Shown here: piece by piece, positions 7,045-7,966 of the stretch
Layout of the letters: the number at the start of each line of letters is the position of its first letter
How positions within the stretch are numbered: position 1 is the stretch's first letter
Source of the DNA: Syntrophaceae bacterium UBA6252
GTDB lineage: Bacteria; Desulfobacterota; Syntrophia; Syntrophales; UBA6807
Reading direction: 5' to 3'
Length of the DNA stretch: 7,966 nucleotides
Assembly (NCBI GenBank): GCA_002441265.1
Contig: DJVQ01000062.1
Span: 15,791-23,756, forward strand
Position numbers and translations under genes: made by a program
The notes under the pieces: generated by a model
Told to the model about the DNA's origin: nothing
The model's database searches: none
What the model saw: the letters and a program-made list of their open reading frames with translations, nothing else

Positions 7045-7966
7045 ATGACAGAGACATCCGTTTACGAAGGAAAACCGTGGCTGAAATCGTATGAGAAGGG
7101 TGTGCCGGAAGCCATCGATTACGAGAAAATCCCCATGCCGGACATCCTGGAACGGACGGCGAAGACCTATCCCGACCGGGATGCCCTGCTATTCCAGGGG
7201 TACCGGATGAACTACCGGCAGATGAAGGAAATGGTCGACCGGTTCGCCACGTGCCTTGCCGATTTCGGGGTGCGCCGGGGAGACGCCGTGGCCATCCTTC
7301 TTCCCAACCTCATTCCCTGCGTCATCGCCTACTTCGCCGTCCTGAAGCTCGGCGCCGCAACGGTGATGAACAATCCCATGTACTCCGACAGGGAACTGGA
7401 ACACCAGTTCAACGACTCCGGTTCGAAGGTCCTCATCACCCTGGACCTTCTGGGAAACCGGATGACCGCCCTGAGGCCGAAGACGAAGATCCGTCAGATC
7501 GTCTACACCTCCATCGGGGACTACCTTCCCTTTCCCAAGAGCCTTCTGTTTCCCCTCGTGGCGAAAAAGCATAAACTCGCCGCGGACGTGGCCCCGGCGC
7601 CGGACCTGTACCGGTGGAAGGACTGCATCGCCAAGTATCCGCCCAATCCTCCGAAGGTGAAAATCGATTTCGGGGACGTGGCCATGTTCCAGTATACCGG
7701 GGGCACCACGGGGGTGTCCAAGGGGGTCATGCTGACCCACGCCAACCTGAGCTGCCAGGTGCAGCAGCTTCGAGCCTGGTTCCCGAAATTTCACGGCGAG
7801 TTCGAAATCATGCTGGGCGCCCTTCCGTATTTCCACGTCTTCGGCATGTCCGTTTCCATGAATTTTTCCGTCCATATGGGCTGGTGCCAGGTCCTCATCC
7901 CGAGGCCCCAGCCGCAGCCGCTTCTCGAGGCGATCCGAAAGTTCCGGCCCACCTTCGCTCCCCTCG
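7045..7966 (+). CDS. Long-chain acyl-CoA ligase, FadD-like (N-terminal part, cut by window edge)
   Basis: The product belongs to the AMP-forming acyl-CoA synthetases, which activate a fatty acid with ATP and then transfer it to CoA. The first 307 residues are present, starting MTETSVYEGKPWLKSYEKGV; the frame is open to the right edge. The ATP-binding P-loop QYTGGTTGVSKGVMLTH (residues 216-232, with Lys226) is close to the form seen in long-chain FadD enzymes, and LPYFHVFGM (260-268) is the next core motif. Earlier regions, such as LTAxY-like NYRQMKEMVDRFATCL and the VLKLGAATVMNNPMY stretch, also fit. P-loop position agrees with E. coli FadD (561 residues), so about 45% is missing. GGAGG at 7031-7035, nine bases before ATG, sets the start. 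It follows a FadL-family porin but sits behind a terminator, so it is a separate transcript. Chain-length preference cannot be read from this part. Confidence 0.93.
   Translation, partial: MTETSVYEGKPWLKSYEKGVPEAIDYEKIPMPDILERTAKTYPDRDALLFQGYRMNYRQMKEMVDRFATCLADFGVRRGDAVAILLPNLIPCVIAYFAVLKLGAATVMNNPMYSDRELEHQFNDSGSKVLITLDLLGNRMTALRPKTKIRQIVYTSIGDYLPFPKSLLFPLVAKKHKLAADVAPAPDLYRWKDCIAKYPPNPPKVKIDFGDVAMFQYTGGTTGVSKGVMLTHANLSCQVQQLRAWFPKFHGEFEIMLGALPYFHVFGMSVSMNFSVHMGWCQVLIPRPQPQPLLEAIRKFRPTFAPL

Overview
The window carries six genes, all on the + strand, in GC-rich DNA with strong Shine-Dalgarno sites and compact intrinsic terminators. Gene content points to a Gram-negative anaerobe that oxidises fatty acids, most likely a member of the Desulfobacterota (the former Deltaproteobacteria, such as relatives of Syntrophus, Smithella or Syntrophobacter, or a fatty-acid-oxidising sulfate reducer). 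That placement is inferred from the gene set and protein wording, because no phylogeny could be run. The outer-membrane FadL-family protein requires a diderm cell.

Layout. (1) Bases 1-1039 hold the C-terminal half of an AMP-forming acetyl-CoA synthetase (acs), cut by the left edge. (2) After 104 bases containing a strong hairpin without a U-run come etfB (1144-1908) and etfA (1928-2905), a tightly coupled pair, followed by a textbook terminator at 2922-2951. (3) Bases 3000-5123 encode a 707-residue membrane-anchored iron-sulfur oxidoreductase of the HdrD/GlpC-like, EtfAB:(mena)quinone-oxidoreductase (EMO) type, followed by a very strong terminator at 5161-5201. (4) A 327-base gap with a 21-bp dyad, a sigma70-like promoter and a long leader precedes a FadL/OmpP1-family porin (5451-6830), which has its own terminator near 6900. 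(5) A short AT-rich patch with a palindrome over a possible -10 box precedes a FadD-like long-chain acyl-CoA ligase (from 7045), cut by the right edge.

How the parts fit. The FadL-family protein would admit long-chain fatty acids or other hydrophobic compounds through the outer membrane, and the FadD-like ligase would trap them as CoA thioesters. Acyl-CoA dehydrogenases encoded elsewhere would pass electrons to EtfAB, and the membrane FeS protein would pass them on to the quinone pool. Acetyl-CoA from beta-oxidation could be handled by Acs, either by activating acetate or, as reported for Syntrophus aciditrophicus, by running in reverse to make ATP from AMP and PPi. The window is therefore an uptake, activation and electron-disposal neighbourhood for fatty-acid oxidation.

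I found no sign of a wholly new system: no mobile element, CRISPR array, tRNA, rRNA or phage gene is visible. The points most worth a second look are a Cys-to-Gly change in one cluster-binding domain of the EMO protein, an intrinsic terminator placed between etfA and its presumed partner gene, and two unassigned operator-like dyads upstream of the fatty-acid genes.
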